From NCBI GenBank assembly GCA_028824715.1, contig JAPPCV010000082.1, forward strand, positions 1 through 64,000: a DNA stretch of 64,000 bases, given 5' to 3'. The translations under genes and the position numbers were made by a program. This DNA is from Boseongicola sp. GTDB taxonomy: Bacteria > Pseudomonadota > Alphaproteobacteria > Rhodobacterales > Rhodobacteraceae. A model generated the notes under the pieces. That model did no database searches. It saw nothing but the letters and a program-made list of their open reading frames with translations, and was not told the DNA's origin. Below are positions 46,649 through 56,152 of this stretch, in pieces (position 1 is the stretch's first letter; every line of letters starts with the position of its first letter).

Positions 46649-47644
46649 ATGGCGACCCGCACCACCTTGAAAGACGTCGCGCGCGCGGCTGGTGTCTCGC
46701 AAATGACGGTTTCCCGTGTCGTGCGGGGCGACACGGTTGTTTCGCTTCGGACCAGGGAACACGTAGAACGCATCATAGGAAACATGGGCTACGTGCCGAA
46801 CAAGCTTGCCGGATCGTTGGCTCGGGCCTATTCCAACCAGGTTGCGGTACTGATCCCTTCCCTGGTCAACAACGTCTTTGCGTCCGTGCTCGCGGGCATC
46901 ACGGAAGAACTGGAAGAGGGCGGATACAATCCGGTTGTCGGAGTTACCGAATACGATCTTCGAAAGGAAGAAGCCCTTCTGATCTCGATGATGTCCTGGC
47001 GGCCTGCCGCGGTCATCCTGGCCAATCTCGTTCACACCGACCGAACCCGTTCAATCCTGGCGAACACGCCCGTGCCCGTGGTTGAAATCATGGACGTCAG
47101 GGGCGACCCGATCGACTTGGGCGTCGGCCTGGATCACGAGGCAGCGGCGGCGACACTTGCCGACTACCTGATGGAACGCGGCTACCGGAGATTCGGGTAC
47201 CTGGGCTGGCACAGGAACGAATTTGTCGCAGCGGCCCGGTTCAGAGCGTTTCGGGCGCGACTGGAAACGCGCGGGTACGGGCTTGTCGCGCCCGATGTCT
47301 ATGATGCACCGCCGGATATGCCGGCTGGAAAATGGGGACTGGAAATGCTGCTGTCCGTTGCGCCGGAGACCGAGGCAGTGGCCTACTCGAACGACACGGC
47401 GGCAATGGGCGGCATGAACCTGTGCCAGGAGTTGGGCATGCGCATCCCGGACGATCTGGCAATTGCAGGATTCAGTGGCTTGCGGATGGCGCAATGTCTG
47501 CCGCAGCCACTCACGACGATAAGGACGCGGCGCCGTGACATTGGAAGGACCGCGGCACGGAATGTCTTGAAACGCCATTCAGACACGCCGGTGGAGCGAA
47601 AGGTGGATTTTGGGTTCGAACTCATCAAGGGGCAGAGCGCCTAG
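46649..47644 (+). CDS. LacI-family transcriptional regulator
   Basis: 331-residue repressor. The N-terminal LacI helix-turn-helix is TLKDVARAAGVSQMTVSRVV (6-25), followed by the hinge helix region near 45-60. The core is a Peripla_BP_3-like effector domain (VAVLIPSLVNNVFASVLAGI, EAVAYSNDTAAMGGMNLCQE, DLAIAGFSGLRMAQCLPQPL). It is closest in style to the GntR (gluconate) subgroup of LacI proteins. It is divergent from tctCBA-sulfatase and presumably regulates it; the inducer is likely the transported carboxylate or sulfoester. Confidence 0.93.
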   Translation: MATRTTLKDVARAAGVSQMTVSRVVRGDTVVSLRTREHVERIIGNMGYVPNKLAGSLARAYSNQVAVLIPSLVNNVFASVLAGITEELEEGGYNPVVGVTEYDLRKEEALLISMMSWRPAAVILANLVHTDRTRSILANTPVPVVEIMDVRGDPIDLGVGLDHEAAAATLADYLMERGYRRFGYLGWHRNEFVAAARFRAFRARLETRGYGLVAPDVYDAPPDMPAGKWGLEMLLSVAPETEAVAYSNDTAAMGGMNLCQELGMRIPDDLAIAGFSGLRMAQCLPQPLTTIRTRRRDIGRTAARNVLKRHSDTPVERKVDFGFELIKGQSA

Positions 47645-47949
47645 ACACCTGCAGCGTAGCGACCCCTTTCGGCTTGCGGCGGCTTCGCTACCTCTTCTGG
47701 ACGCGCAGCGCCCGCCCCCATTCCCCGCTGCGAGAGCAGGTCCCAAATGAAGGTACAGCGCAGGAGCGAAATCCAGCTTTCGCGGCCATCAAGGCCTCGT
47801 CCAACGGCATGATCCTTGCTGCAGGACGCATTCGCCGGTCAAGCGGCGCGCTGCAATCGACCTGTTTCCGGACCTCGTCTGCCGAAAACCCCTTCTCCGG
47901 CGACCGCGCGGTGCCATGCGGTCCATGGGCGCGGCAATGATGGCCGGCC
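47645..47949. other. 305-base gap between LacI-type gene and cmk
   Basis: No gene is recognised. A GTAGCGA/TCGCTAC hairpin lies within 50 bases of the regulator stop and may end that transcript. A minus-strand open frame that runs into cmk from downstream looks like chance coding. Confidence 0.4.
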
Positions 47950-48573
47950 TCAGGTCTGCCGCATGCCTGCCAAGCGCGTCCTGACCACTGCCACGGCGAA
48001 CGCCGACGTTTCGTCCACGTCCAGATCGGACGTGTCAAGGATCACGGCGTCCGAAGCGGCAATCATCGGCGCGTCTCGTCGGCCAGCATCTCGCGCATCA
48101 CGATCCCTGATGTCCGCGAGCACGCGGGCTTCCGTGACGTCGTGGCCTGCAGCGGTCAATTCGAGCCATCGACGATGCGCCCGCGTGGCATCGCTTGCAA
48201 TGACGAAAAGCTTCGCCTCCGCACCCGGACAGATCACGGTTCCTATGTCCCGCCCGTCCAGCACGGCCCCGCCGTCCCGGCCGGCGAATTCGCGCTGGAA
48301 CTCCAGGAGCGCCTGGCGCACTCCCGGCAAGGCCGCAACCTCGCTTGCCGCTCGCGAAACCTCGGGCGCCCTCAGGTCGCCTCGCAAGACGTCGTCGTGA
48401 CGCAGCGTCGAGGCCGCGGTCTCGGGAGGAACGCCTTCAAGCACACGTCGCCCGACGGCGCGATAGAGAAGGCCGGTATCCAGATGCGCGAATCCGAATT
48501 CAGCCGCGACGGCACGTGCAACGGTGCCCTTGCCGGCTGCTGCCGGCCCGTCGACCGCGACCGTGAACTTCAT
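47950..48573 (-). CDS. cmk: Cytidylate kinase
   Basis: Phosphorylates CMP and dCMP with ATP. The 207-residue product has the P-loop [15 protein letters not shown], the [11 protein letters not shown] substrate-binding motif, [20 protein letters not shown] and the lid region [17 protein letters not shown]. It usually precedes rpsA; here the cmk-rpsA link is broken by the TTT/sulfatase block. metK lies 57 bases upstream on the same strand. Confidence 0.96.
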   Translation of the reverse strand: MKFTVAVDGPAAAGKGTVARAVAAEFGFAHLDTGLLYRAVGRRVLEGVPPETAASTLRHDDVLRGDLRAPEVSRAASEVAALPGVRQALLEFQREFAGRDGGAVLDGRDIGTVICPGAEAKLFVIASDATRAHRRWLELTAAGHDVTEARVLADIRDRDARDAGRRDAPMIAASDAVILDTSDLDVDETSAFAVAVVRTRLAGMRQT

Positions 48574-48630
48574 TGCGCCGCCTTTTCTGCCGTCACGTCA
48601 CAGCGTGCCGGACGCATGCGCCGCGGGCCT

Positions 48631-49797
48631 TCAGACGGCCTTCCTGAGCTCGTCTGCCAGATCGGTCCGCTCCCAGGTAAAGCCGCCGTCATCGTCGGGC
48701 GCTCGCCCGAAATGGCCGTAGGCCGCCGTCCGCTGATAGATCGCCTTGTTGAGCTCAAGATGCTCGCGAATGCCGCGCGGACTGAGATCCATGGCGTTGG
48801 AGACGGCGGATTCGATCTTCGCTGCAGGCACCTCTCCGGTGTCGAACGTGTCGGCATAGATCGACAGCGGCTTCGAGACCCCGATCGCGTAGGAGAGCTG
48901 GATCAGGCACCTCTCCGCAATGCCCGCCGCCACCACGTTCTTGGCCAGATAGCGTGCCGCATAGGCGGCCGAGCGGTCGACCTTGGTGGGATCCTTGCCG
49001 GAAAACGCGCCGCCCCCATGCGGCGCGGCTCCGCCATAGGTGTCGACGATGATCTTCCGCCCGGTGAGCCCTGCATCTCCGTCCGGACCGCCGGCCACGA
49101 ACGTGCCGGTGGGATTGACCCACCATTCCGTGGCATCGGTAAGCCACTCGGTCGGCAGGACCTCGCGGACGTAAGGCTCGACGATCGCGCGGATGTCGTC
49201 AGGCGTCTGGCTTTCCGATTCGTGCTGGGTCGAAAGCACGATGCAAGTCGCTTCGACCGGCCTGCCGTCTTCATAGCGAAGCGAGATTTGCGACTTCGCG
49301 TCCGGACGCAATGTCGGTGCGTCACCTGACTTTCGGGCATCGGCGATGCGCTTCAGGATGGCATGGGCGAAGTGGATCGGCGCCGGCATCAGTTCCGGCG
49401 TTTCGTTCACCGCATAGCCGAACATGATCCCCTGGTCGCCCGCACCCTCGTCCTTGTCGGCTGACGCATCGACACCCTGCGCGATGTCAGACGACTGCTC
49501 GTGCAGGTAGTTGTCGACGCTCAGCTTCTTCCAGTGAAATCCGTCCTGATCATACCCGATCTCCCTCACGCATTCCCGCGCAATCTCCTCGGCACGTCTG
49601 GATACGGCTTCAGGACCGCGCACTTCCCCTCCGATCACGACCCGATTCGTGGTGACAAGGGTCTCGCAGGCGACGCGGGCTTCGGGCTCCGCGGCCAGAA
49701 AGGCATCGAGGACTGCATCCGAGATCCGGTCGCAGATCTTGTCCGGATGTCCCTCGGAAACGCTTTCCGAGGCGAAGACGAAATTCTTGCGGTTCAT
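48631..49797 (-). CDS. metK: S-adenosylmethionine synthetase
   Basis: Makes SAM from methionine and ATP. 388 residues, normal length. Motifs are [20 protein letters not shown] at the N-terminus, [12 protein letters not shown] for ATP binding and [20 protein letters not shown] near the active site, with the central [20 protein letters not shown]. Expression is very likely controlled by the SAM/SAH riboswitch directly upstream, whose 3' part contains the ribosome-binding site. Confidence 0.98.
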   Translation of the reverse strand: MNRKNFVFASESVSEGHPDKICDRISDAVLDAFLAAEPEARVACETLVTTNRVVIGGEVRGPEAVSRRAEEIARECVREIGYDQDGFHWKKLSVDNYLHEQSSDIAQGVDASADKDEGAGDQGIMFGYAVNETPELMPAPIHFAHAILKRIADARKSGDAPTLRPDAKSQISLRYEDGRPVEATCIVLSTQHESESQTPDDIRAIVEPYVREVLPTEWLTDATEWWVNPTGTFVAGGPDGDAGLTGRKIIVDTYGGAAPHGGGAFSGKDPTKVDRSAAYAARYLAKNVVAAGIAERCLIQLSYAIGVSKPLSIYADTFDTGEVPAAKIESAVSNAMDLSPRGIREHLELNKAIYQRTAAYGHFGRAPDDDGGFTWERTDLADELRKAV

Positions 49798-49801
49798 CTG
49801 A

Positions 49802-49850
49802 AGTGCTCCATTGGATCAATTGCCGTCACGCCAGGAAGCCGTTGTGACGG
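49802..49850 (-). promoter_or_regulatory. SAM/SAH riboswitch upstream of metK
   Basis: On the minus strand CCGTCAC pairs with GTGACGG to close a hairpin with loop AACGGCTTCCTGGC (49823-49850). It is followed by AATGGAGCACTT, where GGAG is the metK ribosome site. Sequence, size and position match the SAM/SAH riboswitch class described from Rhodobacterales metK leaders, in which ligand binding pairs the loop with the ribosome-site region and blocks translation. The element starts immediately after the lnt stop codon, so the whole lnt-metK gap is riboswitch. Confidence 0.88.
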
Positions 49851-51410
49851 TCAGACGCCGTTACGACTTTCGGAGAGGCTTGACAATGGGATTGCGCGAC
49901 TGACCGAAAAGACCGCGGCAAGACCCATGAGAAGCAGGAGAAAGACCGGCAGATCGCCGGTTCGGGCGTAGATGGTTGCCGGTCGCGGAGCCGGCAGCGG
50001 CACGTCGACAAAGCCCGATTCGCCGAGCGGGAGCGAATCCAGGATCCGTCCGTCCGGTCCGATGACCGCGGACACGCCTGTATTCGCGGAGCGGACCAAC
50101 GGCAGGCCCTGCTCGACGGCACGGAACCGCGCCTGCTGCAGATGCTGAAACGGCCCAGAGAAGGTGCCGAACCATGCATCATTGGTAATCTGCAGGAGAT
50201 AGTCCGCCCGTTCTCCGGCGCGCCGGACATGCCTCGGAAAGATCGTCTCGTAGCAGATCATCGGCAATGCCCGCCCGAGCGGCGTGTCGATGAGCGCCAC
50301 ATCGCTGCCCGCGCTGTAGCCATGGCCGTCACGGGCCGCGAAGCCCCTGATCCCGACGCGTTTGGCCAGCCCGCCGAAGGGCACGTACTCGCCGAAGGGC
50401 ACGAGATGGACCTTGTCGTAGATGTCCGTGACGCTGCCGTCGGCGTCGATCTGCACCATCGAATTGAACCGGCGCTGCCCTTCAACCCGGTCCACGCCAA
50501 AGACGACCGGCGCGCCTCCGGCGGCATTGGCCATGTGCTTGAGGACCGGTCCAGCCCGGTCAAGCCGGTACTGCAGCGCGGATTCGGGCCAGATGACGAG
50601 AGCAACGTCGTTGCCGGGCGCAGACGTGGCCAGCAATTGGCGTCGCAGGAAGACGCTCGCCTTTTCAGGATCCCACTTTTCGTGCTGGGGCGCGTTGGGC
50701 TGGACGACGCGGATCATGCCCACATGGGATGCCGACGGCACCTGGGCCACCTGTCCCCATGCAATGAGAGCCGCGACGCCAAGCAGCGCAACCAGCGTCG
50801 CAATCACCTTGCGTGGCGTCGCGACAGGCAGGGCCGCGAGGATCAGGGTGAGCGTGGTCAAGCCGTACGGCCCGACAACGCTCGCGCCCATGATCGCCGG
50901 GGTCTCGGTCCAGATGTAGCCAGGAAGCACCCAAGGGAACCCGGTCAGCACATGCCCGCGAAGAATCTCGGCCAGCGACAGGGACAGCGCCCAGCCAATC
51001 GCACCGCCGCCCGTTCGTGCCGAGAACCACCCGGCCAGCGCCCAGAAAAGGGCGAAACCCGTCGCCACGAGAATGATCGCGAATGGCGCCATCCAGCCGT
51101 GGCGATCGCTGTCGACATAAAAGGGCTCGATGATCCAGAACAGGGAAACGGCGAAGTAGCCGATACCACCCAGCCAGGCGGCGATCGCCTTGTTTCTGCC
51201 ACCGTCCGCGGAAGCCACGATCCAGGAGAGGCCCGTCAGCCCCAGAAGCGCGAGCGGCCAAAAGTTGAAGGGCGCATGGCCTGTTGCGGCCACGACACCG
51301 GCAAGCGGGGCCAGCAAGGCTCTCCAGTGGGGTCCTGCGCCCGGCGAAGGTTCGGTGGTCCGGAAGCGGAAGAGCGGGATGACCTTCGCGAACCGGAAAC
51401 GCGCTGGCAT
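49851..51410 (-). CDS. lnt: Apolipoprotein N-acyltransferase
   Basis: Inner-membrane enzyme that adds the third acyl chain to lipoproteins. The 519-residue product has six to eight N-terminal helices and a periplasmic nitrilase-like domain with the catalytic Glu in VIWPESALQYRL, Lys in DKVHLVPFGEYVPF and Cys in PMICYETIFPRHV. A C-terminal helix anchors it. ATG at 51410 overlaps the corC stop by one base; a GTG one codon upstream is equally placed. Operon order ybeY, corC, lnt, metK is conserved. Confidence 0.96.
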   Translation of the reverse strand: MPARFRFAKVIPLFRFRTTEPSPGAGPHWRALLAPLAGVVAATGHAPFNFWPLALLGLTGLSWIVASADGGRNKAIAAWLGGIGYFAVSLFWIIEPFYVDSDRHGWMAPFAIILVATGFALFWALAGWFSARTGGGAIGWALSLSLAEILRGHVLTGFPWVLPGYIWTETPAIMGASVVGPYGLTTLTLILAALPVATPRKVIATLVALLGVAALIAWGQVAQVPSASHVGMIRVVQPNAPQHEKWDPEKASVFLRRQLLATSAPGNDVALVIWPESALQYRLDRAGPVLKHMANAAGGAPVVFGVDRVEGQRRFNSMVQIDADGSVTDIYDKVHLVPFGEYVPFGGLAKRVGIRGFAARDGHGYSAGSDVALIDTPLGRALPMICYETIFPRHVRRAGERADYLLQITNDAWFGTFSGPFQHLQQARFRAVEQGLPLVRSANTGVSAVIGPDGRILDSLPLGESGFVDVPLPAPRPATIYARTGDLPVFLLLLMGLAAVFSVSRAIPLSSLSESRNGV

Positions 51411-52291
51411 CACTCCGCTGCCTTCGGAAGGTCCAGCCGGATGCGCAGTCGCTTGATATGCCTTGGATCGGCGTCGATCACTTCGAAATCCGTTCCGTCG
51501 GGGTGCTTCACGACCTCGCCGCGGGCGGGTACGCGACCCGCCAGCATGAAGACAAGACCGCCCAGCGTGTCGACTTCCTCGTCACCCTCGCCGGTCCGCA
51601 GCCTGCGACCGACTTCCTGTTCGAATTCGTCGACTGGAGCCCTCGCATAGGCGAGAAAGCTGCCCGATGCCTCCTTGACCCAGAGATCTCCCTCCCCGAC
51701 GTCATGCTCGTCCTCGATTTCGCCAAGCACCTGCTCGATCAGGTCCTCGATCGTGACCAGCCCGTCGACACCGCCATATTCGTCTATGACCAGAGCCATG
51801 TGCACCCTGTCTGTCTGCATTTTCTGCAGCAGCACGCCGATCGGCATCGAGTGCGGCGCATAGAGGAGCGGCCTCAGCATCTTGTCGAGCGCGAACCGGT
51901 CCTTCGACCCGTTGAAGCCGTGCCTAAGGGCGAAGTCCTTGAGATGCACCATGCCCTGCGGCTCGTCCAAGGTGTCCTTGAACACGGGCAGCCGTGTGAG
52001 CCCGCTGTCGTGAAAGACCTTCACCAGCTTCCTTTTGTTGATGTTCTCGGGGACCGCGACGATCTCGACTTTCGGAATCATGACATCCTCGACCCGGAGC
52101 CTCGTCAGGTTGGCAATGCCGCCTGTCGGGCCGTTTCCTGCGGGAACCACGGTCGGGGGTTCGCTCTCGCCGTTCCGGTCCGAACTGCCTGCCAAGGCCC
52201 GCAACAATCTCAGCACGGACCACCGTCTACTGCCGTCTTCCTCCTGCGCGCCATGCGCCGCGCTAGAAGACGCCTCGCCTTTATCTCCCAT
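51410..52291 (-). CDS. CBS-domain protein, CorC/HlyC type
   Basis: 293-residue soluble protein with a CBS pair (about 70-195: [20 protein letters not shown], and [40 protein letters not shown]) and a C-terminal CorC_HlyC domain ([20 protein letters not shown]). It is often annotated as a magnesium/cobalt efflux or hemolysin-related protein; the direct role is unproven. It lies 12 bases after ybeY and overlaps lnt. Confidence 0.9.
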   Translation of the reverse strand: MGDKGEASSSAAHGAQEEDGSRRWSVLRLLRALAGSSDRNGESEPPTVVPAGNGPTGGIANLTRLRVEDVMIPKVEIVAVPENINKRKLVKVFHDSGLTRLPVFKDTLDEPQGMVHLKDFALRHGFNGSKDRFALDKMLRPLLYAPHSMPIGVLLQKMQTDRVHMALVIDEYGGVDGLVTIEDLIEQVLGEIEDEHDVGEGDLWVKEASGSFLAYARAPVDEFEQEVGRRLRTGEGDEEVDTLGGLVFMLAGRVPARGEVVKHPDGTDFEVIDADPRHIKRLRIRLDLPKAAE

Positions 52292-52303
52292 CAGCCCTTT
52301 CCA

Positions 52304-52813
52304 TCACGGTCGCTTGCCGGTCTCCTTTCGCGCATGCGCATCCGGAACCCCGAGCGAATGAAGTATCGCCGTTTCCGTTGCCTCCATCAAGTCGGCATCG
52401 GAATCACCGTCATGACTGTAACCGAGAAGATGCAATGTCGCGTGAATGACCAGATGGAGGACGTGGGCCTCAAGCGAAATGCCGCCGTCCCTGGCTTCCG
52501 CCAGGCAGGTCTCGAACGAAATCGCGATGTCGCCGAGTTCAGGGTCACCGTCCGGCGGCTCCGGGCGCGCACCCCGCTTAGCCGCAGAGCGTTCGACAGA
52601 CGGCCACGAAAGCACGTTGGTCGGTGCCGGCGTGTCGCGGAACCGGGCGTTCAGCGCAGCAATCCGCGCGGCGTCGCACGCAAGAACGGTCACGTTCCAG
52701 TCGTCCGGGTCAAGATCAAGATGGTCCAGCGTCGCCTCGACGGCGCGCGAAGCAAGTGATTCGATGCCGGTTCCGCGCCAGCGCGGGTCTTCTGCGATCA
52801 CGTCCGTCGTCAT
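52304..52813 (-). CDS. ybeY: Endoribonuclease YbeY
   Basis: Zinc-dependent RNase in 16S rRNA maturation and ribosome quality control. The 169-residue product has the UPF0054 metal motif HLVIHATLHLLGYSHDGD, with three histidines in the H-x3-H-x5-H pattern, and LNARFRDTPAPTNVLSWPS in the N-terminal half. phoH, its usual upstream partner, is not present here; the gene is instead divergent from a YjbR-family gene. Confidence 0.95.
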   Translation of the reverse strand: MTTDVIAEDPRWRGTGIESLASRAVEATLDHLDLDPDDWNVTVLACDAARIAALNARFRDTPAPTNVLSWPSVERSAAKRGARPEPPDGDPELGDIAISFETCLAEARDGGISLEAHVLHLVIHATLHLLGYSHDGDSDADLMEATETAILHSLGVPDAHARKETGKRP

Positions 52814-52859
52814 CGGGCCGGGTCTACACGAATGCCGCAGGGGAAGCTATGGTGAGCGC

Positions 52860-53225
52860 ATGGCCACAAGCTCGTCCAAGTTCAGGAAACGAATCGAATC
52901 CGTCTGTGCGCCACTGCCAGGCGCAGAGGTCTCCGACCCCTGGGGCATGGGACACGAAGTCTGGAAAGTCGGGGAAAAGATATTCGCGTGCTCCGGCATA
53001 TCCAGACCCGGCGTGACCGTGAAGACGAGTGACACCGAAACTGCAGGCATGCTCATCGAGGCAGGCATCGGCGCTCGGGCACCCTATTTTCACAAGAGCT
53101 GGATTCTTCTGCCGGAGGACGTCGCGGATGACGAACTCCGGCACCGCTTGGTGACCTCGTACGACCTTGTCCGCGCCGGCCTGACCAAGAAAGTCCGCGC
53201 GACACTTCCGGAACGGGAGGGCTGA
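52860..53225 (+). CDS. MmcQ/YjbR family protein
   Basis: 121-residue protein of the DUF419 (MmcQ/YjbR) fold, CyaY-like. Typical phrases are ESVCAPLPGAEVSDPWGMGH at the N-terminus, VWKVGEKIFACSG, then YFHKSWILLPEDVADDELRH and LVTSYDLVRAGLTKKVRATL. Members have been proposed to bind DNA, but no function is firmly established. It is divergent from ybeY and upstream of the dgo operon with a 74-base gap. Confidence 0.85.
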   Translation: MATSSSKFRKRIESVCAPLPGAEVSDPWGMGHEVWKVGEKIFACSGISRPGVTVKTSDTETAGMLIEAGIGARAPYFHKSWILLPEDVADDELRHRLVTSYDLVRAGLTKKVRATLPEREG

Positions 53226-53299
53226 TCCGGCATCGAGCCCGAGTCGCGCTTGATTTCCGCCAGCGTTTCAAGCCATCTCCCCGTATGGGAATCGGGCAC

Positions 53300-54193
53300 A
53301 TGAATGCGGACTGGATAGCGGTCGACTGGGGCACGTCGAACCTGCGGGCCTGGGCGGTCCGGGACGGAACGGCCGTCGCCAAGTCGGGCTCGGACAAGGG
53401 CATGGGGGTGCTGGCACCCGATGCCTTCGAATCCGCGTTGCTGGACGTCATCGAACCCTGGCTTGGCGCGGGGCCGATGCAGGTCGTTGCGTCCGGCATG
53501 GTGGGCGCGAAACAGGGCTGGCAGGAGGCTCCCTACGCGACCGTGCCCTGTGCACCGACGGGAACTGGTGCCGTTCGGCCCGACGTGTCGGACCCGCGGC
53601 TCGACGTGGCAATCCTGCCCGGCATTGCGCAGGACAAGCCCGCTGACGTCATGCGGGGCGAGGAGACGCAGATCGCCGGATACCTTGCAGGGAGCCCCGG
53701 ATTCGACGGCGTCATTTGCCTGCCGGGCACGCACTCGAAGTGGGTGCACGTGTCCGCCGGAGAGGTGGTGAGCTTTCGCACCTTCATGACCGGCGAGCTC
53801 TTCGCGCTGCTTTCCACCGGATCCGTCCTGCGACACTCGGTGGGCAAGGGCTGGGATGACTGCGCGTTCGCTGAGGCCGTCGACGATGCCGTGGGAAGGC
53901 CGGAAGCAATTGCCGCGCGACTGTTTGCCCTGCGTGCGGAAACCCTGCTCGCCGGTCTCGGCAAGGGCACCGCAACGGCACGACTGTCCGGCCTGCTGGT
54001 TGGCGCCGAGCTCGCAGCCGCGCGTGCCTATTGGCTGGGACAGCGAATCGTTCTGGTCGGCGAAGGCAGGCAAGTCTCGCACTATGCCACGGCACTTGCC
54101 TCTCTCGGTGCAGAGGCCGAAACCGCGGACGCCACGCAGGCAACGCTGGCGGGTCTTGCCGCCGCACGCGCCCGACTGCAGGAGCCATCATGA
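53300..54193 (+). CDS. dgoK: 2-dehydro-3-deoxygalactonokinase
   Basis: Phosphorylates 2-keto-3-deoxygalactonate with ATP in the De Ley-Doudoroff pathway. The 297-residue product has the DGOK-family N-terminal phosphate loop [36 protein letters not shown] in the middle and [19 protein letters not shown], conserved in the family. It overlaps the aldolase gene by four bases (ATGA). ATG at 53300 is preferred; one at 53285 lacks a ribosome site. Confidence 0.93.
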   Translation: MNADWIAVDWGTSNLRAWAVRDGTAVAKSGSDKGMGVLAPDAFESALLDVIEPWLGAGPMQVVASGMVGAKQGWQEAPYATVPCAPTGTGAVRPDVSDPRLDVAILPGIAQDKPADVMRGEETQIAGYLAGSPGFDGVICLPGTHSKWVHVSAGEVVSFRTFMTGELFALLSTGSVLRHSVGKGWDDCAFAEAVDDAVGRPEAIAARLFALRAETLLAGLGKGTATARLSGLLVGAELAAARAYWLGQRIVLVGEGRQVSHYATALASLGAEAETADATQATLAGLAAARARLQEPS

Positions 54194-54795
54194 GCCGACC
54201 CCTGATTGCCATTCTTCGCGGAATCGATCCGGACGAAGCAGTGCCGATTGCCGAAGCCCTGATCGGGGCCGGAATTGACAGAATCGAGGTGCCGCTGAAT
54301 TCGCCGTCGCCGTTCAGGTCGATCGAACGATTGGCGGATGCCCTTGGCGACAGGGCACTGATTGGCGCCGGCACGGTCCTGACCGAGGCCCAGGTCCAGA
54401 ACGTCAAGGCCGCCGGCGGGGCGCTGGTGGTTTCACCCAATTGCGATCCTGCAGTGGTGGCGGCCACGAAGTCACTGGGAATGCAGAGCTTTCCGGGCGT
54501 GATGACGCCAACGGAATGTTTCGCCGCCCTGGCGTCCGGCGCCGACGGGCTGAAGGTCTTCCCTGCATTCCTTATGGGAACGGAAGGGTTGAAGGCGCTT
54601 CGCGCCGTGCTGCCCGCCAAGACCCAAGTCTACATGGTCGGAGGCGTGAGCGCGGAGAATTTCGGCGACTGGGTTCGCGCAGGTGCAAGCGGGTTCGGGC
54701 TCGGAAGTTCCTTGTATGCTCCCGGACTGGACGCAGGCGAGATTGCGGACAGGGCAAGGGTGGTGGTGGCTGCTTGGGAGGAATGCGACCAATGA
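54190..54795 (+). CDS. dgoA: 2-dehydro-3-deoxy-6-phosphogalactonate aldolase
   Basis: Cleaves KDPGal to pyruvate and glyceraldehyde 3-phosphate. The 201-residue TIM-barrel aldolase has [19 protein letters not shown], the glutamate in [19 protein letters not shown], and the Schiff-base lysine in [14 protein letters not shown]. The length fits KDPG/KDPGal aldolases. Next to dgoK, the galactonate form is favoured over KDPG. It overlaps both neighbours by four bases. Confidence 0.94.
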   Translation: MSRPLIAILRGIDPDEAVPIAEALIGAGIDRIEVPLNSPSPFRSIERLADALGDRALIGAGTVLTEAQVQNVKAAGGALVVSPNCDPAVVAATKSLGMQSFPGVMTPTECFAALASGADGLKVFPAFLMGTEGLKALRAVLPAKTQVYMVGGVSAENFGDWVRAGASGFGLGSSLYAPGLDAGEIADRARVVVAAWEECDQ

Positions 54796-55652
54796 GCGAA
54801 GTGTACGACGAGACGTCTTGCCAGCTGGGGGAAGGTCCGCTCTGGCATCCCGAGCGTCAGCAACTCTACTGGTTCGACATCCTGGAGGCACGTCTCCATA
54901 CGCGCGAAGAAGGCCGAGCCCGCAGCGTTCAGTTCGACGAGATTGTGTCTGCCGCCGGATGGGTGAGCGACACAGAGTTGCTGATCGCCTCGGAAACGCG
55001 GCTGTTCCTGTACGATGTCGATCGCGACCGCAGCGAAGATGTCGAGGGCCTGGAGGCCGGTGATCCCGGAACGCGGTCGAACGACGGACGTGCCGACCCT
55101 TGGGGAGGGTTCTGGATCGGGACGATGGGAAAGCGCAAGGGCAGCGGTGCGGGAGCGATCTACCGCTACTACCGCGGCGAGTTGCGCCAGCTCTATCCCG
55201 GCATCACGATTCCGAACTCCATCTGCTTTCTGCCAGGTCTCGATGGCGCCTTCTTCGCCGACACGCCGACAGGCAAGATCATGCGGCAGGACCTCGATCC
55301 TGATCACGGCTGGCCAGATGGCGGCCCGGAGGTGTTCCTGGACCTGTCCGCCGACGGGCTGCACCCGGACGGGTCGGTCGTGGATGCCGCAGGCAATCTC
55401 TGGAATGCGCAGTGGGGTGCGTGGCGGGTTGCATGCTACGGCCGCGACGGCGAATTCCTGAAGGCAACGGAATTCGACGCGGCCCACACGTCGTGCCCGG
55501 CCTTCGGCGGACCGGGACTCTCCACGCTGTATTGCACGACCGCGCGGGAAGACTTGAGCGAGGCGGCCAAGGCGCGCTCCGAAAGGCACGGCATGACCTT
55601 TGCAGAGGCTGACGCAGGCATCGGCCAGGCGGAACACCGGGTTCTTCTGTAG
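54792..55652 (+). CDS. SMP-30/gluconolactonase family lactonase
   Basis: 286-residue six-bladed beta-propeller, divalent-metal lactonase. Metal-site and family motifs are [20 protein letters not shown] (Glu), [20 protein letters not shown] (Asn, Asp), [10 protein letters not shown] and [20 protein letters not shown] (Asp). In this operon it probably opens galactono-1,4/1,5-lactone before dehydration to 2-keto-3-deoxygalactonate. The sugar dehydrogenase and galactonate dehydratase are not in the window. Confidence 0.9.
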   Translation: MSEVYDETSCQLGEGPLWHPERQQLYWFDILEARLHTREEGRARSVQFDEIVSAAGWVSDTELLIASETRLFLYDVDRDRSEDVEGLEAGDPGTRSNDGRADPWGGFWIGTMGKRKGSGAGAIYRYYRGELRQLYPGITIPNSICFLPGLDGAFFADTPTGKIMRQDLDPDHGWPDGGPEVFLDLSADGLHPDGSVVDAAGNLWNAQWGAWRVACYGRDGEFLKATEFDAAHTSCPAFGGPGLSTLYCTTAREDLSEAAKARSERHGMTFAEADAGIGQAEHRVLL

Positions 55653-55762
55653 CCTGAACCTGCCGCCCTGCGGACGCAATCTCGCCCGGGACGCCGCCGT
55701 CCGGACGGCGGCGAATCGATTGCAGGGCCCGTCCGGAACTGGCGGCCGTGGAACGACCCAGC

Positions 55763-56152
55763 TCAATCCTCGGAGGGCGTCATGAGACCCATCATGGCAC
55801 CGGTCGGATCCTCGATTATGGCGATGCGACCCACGGTCCCGACATCGAAGGGCTGGCGATGAACCTTGGCGCCGGCGGCTTCAGCGGCTCCGGCAGCGGC
55901 ATCGACGTCATCCACCGCGAAATACGTGAACCAGTGCGCCGGGACTCCCGCGAGTTCCATGCCGCTCATGTCCATCATGCCGGCAACCATGTCGTCGCCA
56001 AGCTTGGCGACCGTATAGTCCCCCTCTCCGCCTGGAACGGGCATCGTCTCGAATGTCCAGCCGCAGGTTGCGCCGTAATACTCCTTGGCACCCTCCACGT
56101 CGCGGGTCATCAACTCGTTCCACCAAACCTTGCCATGATTTTCGGACACCAT
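55763..56152 (-). CDS. VOC (glyoxalase-like) family protein
   Basis: 129-residue protein with the paired beta-alpha-beta-beta-beta VOC fold: VWWNELMTRDVEGAKEYYGA, GWTFETMPVPGGEGDYTVA, then FTYFAVDDVDAAAGAAEAAG and IAIIEDPTGAMMGLM. Similar short VOC proteins are annotated as glyoxalases or bleomycin-resistance-like proteins, but the substrate cannot be inferred. It is convergent with the dgo operon. Confidence 0.88.
   Translation of the reverse strand: MVSENHGKVWWNELMTRDVEGAKEYYGATCGWTFETMPVPGGEGDYTVAKLGDDMVAGMMDMSGMELAGVPAHWFTYFAVDDVDAAAGAAEAAGAKVHRQPFDVGTVGRIAIIEDPTGAMMGLMTPSED

Noticed and set aside
50142..51650. A 502-codon plus-strand open frame
   Set aside because: It is antisense to lnt and corC, with no family features.
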